A stretch of DNA of 64,000 bases from Bacteroidota bacterium (GTDB lineage: Bacteria > Bacteroidota > Bacteroidia > Bacteroidales > UBA10428): positions 111,166-175,165 of the forward strand of contig QKEH01000008.1 in assembly GCA_003252385.1 (NCBI GenBank), written 5' to 3'. Below the pieces are notes generated by a model. It made no database searches. It saw nothing but the letters and a program-made list of their open reading frames with translations, and was not told the origin of the DNA. Below are positions 62,150 through 64,000 of the stretch, piece after piece. Position 1 is the first letter of the stretch. Each line of letters opens with the position of its first letter. Both the position numbers and the translations under genes were made by a program.

Positions 62150-63262
62150 TTAAACCGTTTTCCGGTACCGCCAAATAGCCAGAGCATTGGTGCACACGGC
62201 ATATACCGAAATGGCTAGCAGTTCGTGTCGAATATCGGAAAAACCGGAACCTTTTAACAATACCATGCGGATTACCCGGATAAAATACGACATGGGATTG
62301 ATAACATTCAACTGCCGGCCCCAATGTGGCATGTTCTCTGCAGCGGTAAAAAGGCCACTCATTAAAACAAAGATCATTACAAAGAAGAACGAAACAAAAA
62401 GTACCTGTTGCTGGGTATTGGAAATGGTAGATATAAACAGCCCGATACCCAGAACGGCAATTAAATAAACGGCTGCAAACGCCAGCAAGGTGAGTACGCT
62501 CCCTTCCACCGGCACATGGAATAACAAACGGGCAATGAGCAGGCCAAATAAGAGGTCGAACAGGCCTATAATCAGGAACGGTATCAGCTTGCCGGCAATA
62601 AACTGATATTTGCGTATGGGGGTTACATTGAGCTGTTCAATAGTTCCGGCTTCTTTTTCTTTTACCAAGTTCATCCCCGACATCAGCCAGCCGATAACCG
62701 TAACCAGAATCACCAGGATACCCGGAGCCATGTAAATGCGATAGTTCAGCTCGGGATTGTACCAGTGCCTGACTGTGGTGGACACGCTTTTTAGGTCGGC
62801 CATCGACACACCTTGCTCCATCAGAATATTTCGGGAATAGCTTCCTATTACGGCACTACAATAGGCCAGGGTAAGTTCGGCCATGCTGCCGTTTATACTA
62901 TTAAGAAGCAGCTGCACCGAGGTACTCCCCTCGCTGGTCAGCTGCCGGCTGAACCCTTCGAGGATGACACATACCACCTGGGCAGCATCGGTGTGCAGCG
63001 CCTGCATCCCCGCCTCAACATCGGGGGTTGAACCGGTAGCAATGAAAAAAGGAGAACCACTCAGGGTATGGATCAAAGCAATCGATTCAGTGCTCCGATC
63101 ACCATCGACAAAGTGAATACGAATGTGTTTTATTTCGAAGGATGCGGCATAAACCAGCACCAGCATCTGAATAATGGGCACCATAATAATGGCGGTGCGC
63201 AGAAATTTATCGCGACGGATCTGTAAAAATTCTTTGCGAACAATGTGCAGAATGGTTTTCAT
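62150..63262 (-). CDS. ABC-2 type transporter permease (YhhJ/YbhR-like), downstream copy
   Basis: A 370-residue permease of the ABC-2 family: a cytoplasmic start MKTILHIVRKEFLQIRRDKFLRTAIIMVPIIQMLVLVYAASFE with the first helix (about 22-42), an extracytoplasmic domain of ~125 residues, then five helices from about 175 to 365. The characteristic loop GMNLVKEKEAGTIEQLNVTPIRKYQFIAGKLIPF is present. It is 14 bp after a paralogue on the same strand, so the two form a heteromeric permease. The partner ATPase and an HlyD adaptor should be upstream, outside the window. Confidence 0.93.
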   Translation of the reverse strand: MKTILHIVRKEFLQIRRDKFLRTAIIMVPIIQMLVLVYAASFEIKHIRIHFVDGDRSTESIALIHTLSGSPFFIATGSTPDVEAGMQALHTDAAQVVCVILEGFSRQLTSEGSTSVQLLLNSINGSMAELTLAYCSAVIGSYSRNILMEQGVSMADLKSVSTTVRHWYNPELNYRIYMAPGILVILVTVIGWLMSGMNLVKEKEAGTIEQLNVTPIRKYQFIAGKLIPFLIIGLFDLLFGLLIARLLFHVPVEGSVLTLLAFAAVYLIAVLGIGLFISTISNTQQQVLFVSFFFVMIFVLMSGLFTAAENMPHWGRQLNVINPMSYFIRVIRMVLLKGSGFSDIRHELLAISVYAVCTNALAIWRYRKTV

Positions 63263-63276
63263 AATGGATACTGGTT

Positions 63277-64000
63277 TTAGGACAGGCGGATTTGAAATTT
63301 TCGGACACTGATCAGAATAAAACCGGCCAGCATCAGCACCATGATAGTCAATTCTTTCCAGATGTCTACAAGACCCGATCCCTTGAGCATCACCCCTTTC
63401 AGTGCCGAAAGAAACCAGCGGGGCGGCATCAGGTTGCTAAGCAAACGCAATGGAAGGGGCATATTCTCTATGGGAAAAATAAACCCCGAGAGCAGTATGG
63501 TGGGCAGCATGAGCCCCACCAGCGATATAAGCATTGCCGCCTGCTGGGTTTTTACGGCAGTAGATATGGCAATACCCAGAGAAAGGGCAAGCAGGATAAA
63601 CAGAAAACATAACCCAAAAAGCAGCGCTACACTGCCCCGAACCGGCACATGGAACAGAAAATGCCCTACCCCAACAATAACCAGCGAATTAATCACCGAG
63701 AGGCTCAGGTAGGGAACTACTTTACCGAGGATAATTTGCAACGGGCGCAATGGCGATACCAGTAGAATCTCCATGGTACCCATTTCCTTTTCCCGGGCAA
63801 TGGATACAGAAGTCATCAACGCCGAAATCAGCATCAGGATCAGTGCAATGGTGCCCGGCACAAACATATTGGCCGACCGCAACTCTTCGTTGTAAAACAT
63901 GCGATGTTCTATGCGAATGGGTGGTTTGAAGGCTTGAGGCGATTGCTCAGCAACAAATTCGTTGATGATGGATTGGGTGTAGTTAGTCAGTATTCCGGCA
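63277..64000 (-). CDS. ABC-2 type transporter permease, upstream copy (partial)
   Basis: The frame remains open through the window's last base, 33 codons before the track's start at 63900, so the N-terminus is outside. The visible 241 residues show part of the extracytoplasmic domain (NYTQSIINEFVAEQS, RIEHRMFYNEELRSANMFVPG) and the five C-terminal helices. The ABC-2 signature loop is SIAREKEMGTMEILLVSPLRPLQIILGKVVPY. It is paired with the following paralogue in an exporter operon of the YhiI/YbhFSR type. Confidence 0.92.
   Translation of the reverse strand, partial: AGILTNYTQSIINEFVAEQSPQAFKPPIRIEHRMFYNEELRSANMFVPGTIALILMLISALMTSVSIAREKEMGTMEILLVSPLRPLQIILGKVVPYLSLSVINSLVIVGVGHFLFHVPVRGSVALLFGLCFLFILLALSLGIAISTAVKTQQAAMLISLVGLMLPTILLSGFIFPIENMPLPLRLLSNLMPPRWFLSALKGVMLKGSGLVDIWKELTIMVLMLAGFILISVRKFQIRLS

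Noticed and set aside
1-64000. rRNA, tRNA, riboswitch, CRISPR-Cas, prophage or intact transposase genes
   Set aside because: I looked for these by motif and context and found nothing that I could support.

Overview
The window looks like a chromosomal stretch of a Bacteroidota bacterium, probably a marine or anaerobic member of the Marinilabiliales type. The evidence is as follows. Several proteins carry type IX secretion (T9SS) C-terminal sorting domains of type A or type B. Families largely restricted to Bacteroidota recur (DUF6702, head GIN adhesin, ~800-residue double-module FtsX permeases). Shine-Dalgarno sequences are weak, and candidate promoters of the TTTG/TAnnTTTG class are present. 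There is also an agar-type GH86 glycosidase and an oxygen-sensitive 2-hydroxyacyl-CoA-dehydratase-like protein. The species assignment is inference; no rRNA or tRNA gene is present.

Layout. 1-2.2 kb: aromatic amino acid biosynthesis (aroD 3' end, aroC, tyrA-like). 2.2-7.2 kb: an envelope cluster with a small barrel-like protein, then a translationally coupled trio (DUF6702, a large T9SS type B protein, a TPR protein). 7.4-11.4 kb: a truncated lipoprotein, a one-chain fusion of a HgdB-like dehydratase subunit with its HgdC-like ATPase activator, and a methyl-accepting chemotaxis protein. 11.5-16.1 kb: a gene-decay zone with remnants of a TonB-dependent receptor, a T9SS tail and a nucleotidyltransferase pair, interspersed with intact small genes. 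16.1-19.3 kb: an unusual nucleoside-diphosphate-kinase-like protein, a SiaC-family regulator, a stand-alone AmrS radical SAM enzyme and a DUF1761 membrane protein. 19.5-25.2 kb: an ABC exporter locus (permease, ATPase, permease). 25.4-32.3 kb: the RDD / SpoIIM / DUF4129 / DUF4350 / MoxR / DUF58 locus, divergent from the RDD gene. 32.3-35.5 kb: DUF2752, a lipoprotein, and an amino-acid permease fused to EIIA-like and TrkA-C-like domains. 36.4-40.1 kb: a secreted GH86 enzyme with CBM6 and two poly-serine linkers.

40.4-57.8 kb is the most striking region. One minus-strand operon encodes an HlyD-type adaptor, one ABC ATPase and five consecutive paralogous FtsX/MacB permeases. Divergent from it are a sigma-54-dependent response regulator and its histidine kinase. 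The intergenic region holds a perfect dyad and a partial -24/-12-like element, so the two-component pair plausibly controls the exporter array. A related arrangement of dyad plus -24/-12-like element lies upstream of the other permease locus at 25.2 kb.

58-64 kb: a BlaI-type repressor and an M56 (BlaR1-type) membrane protease whose sensor region is replaced by a DUF4097-like repeat domain. Three perfect operator dyads overlap their candidate promoter. After these come an endonuclease/exonuclease/phosphatase-family protein and two ABC-2 type permeases, the last running off the window.

All calls are by eye from the sequence and supplied ORFs; no database search was run. Residue positions are approximate unless a specific residue is named.
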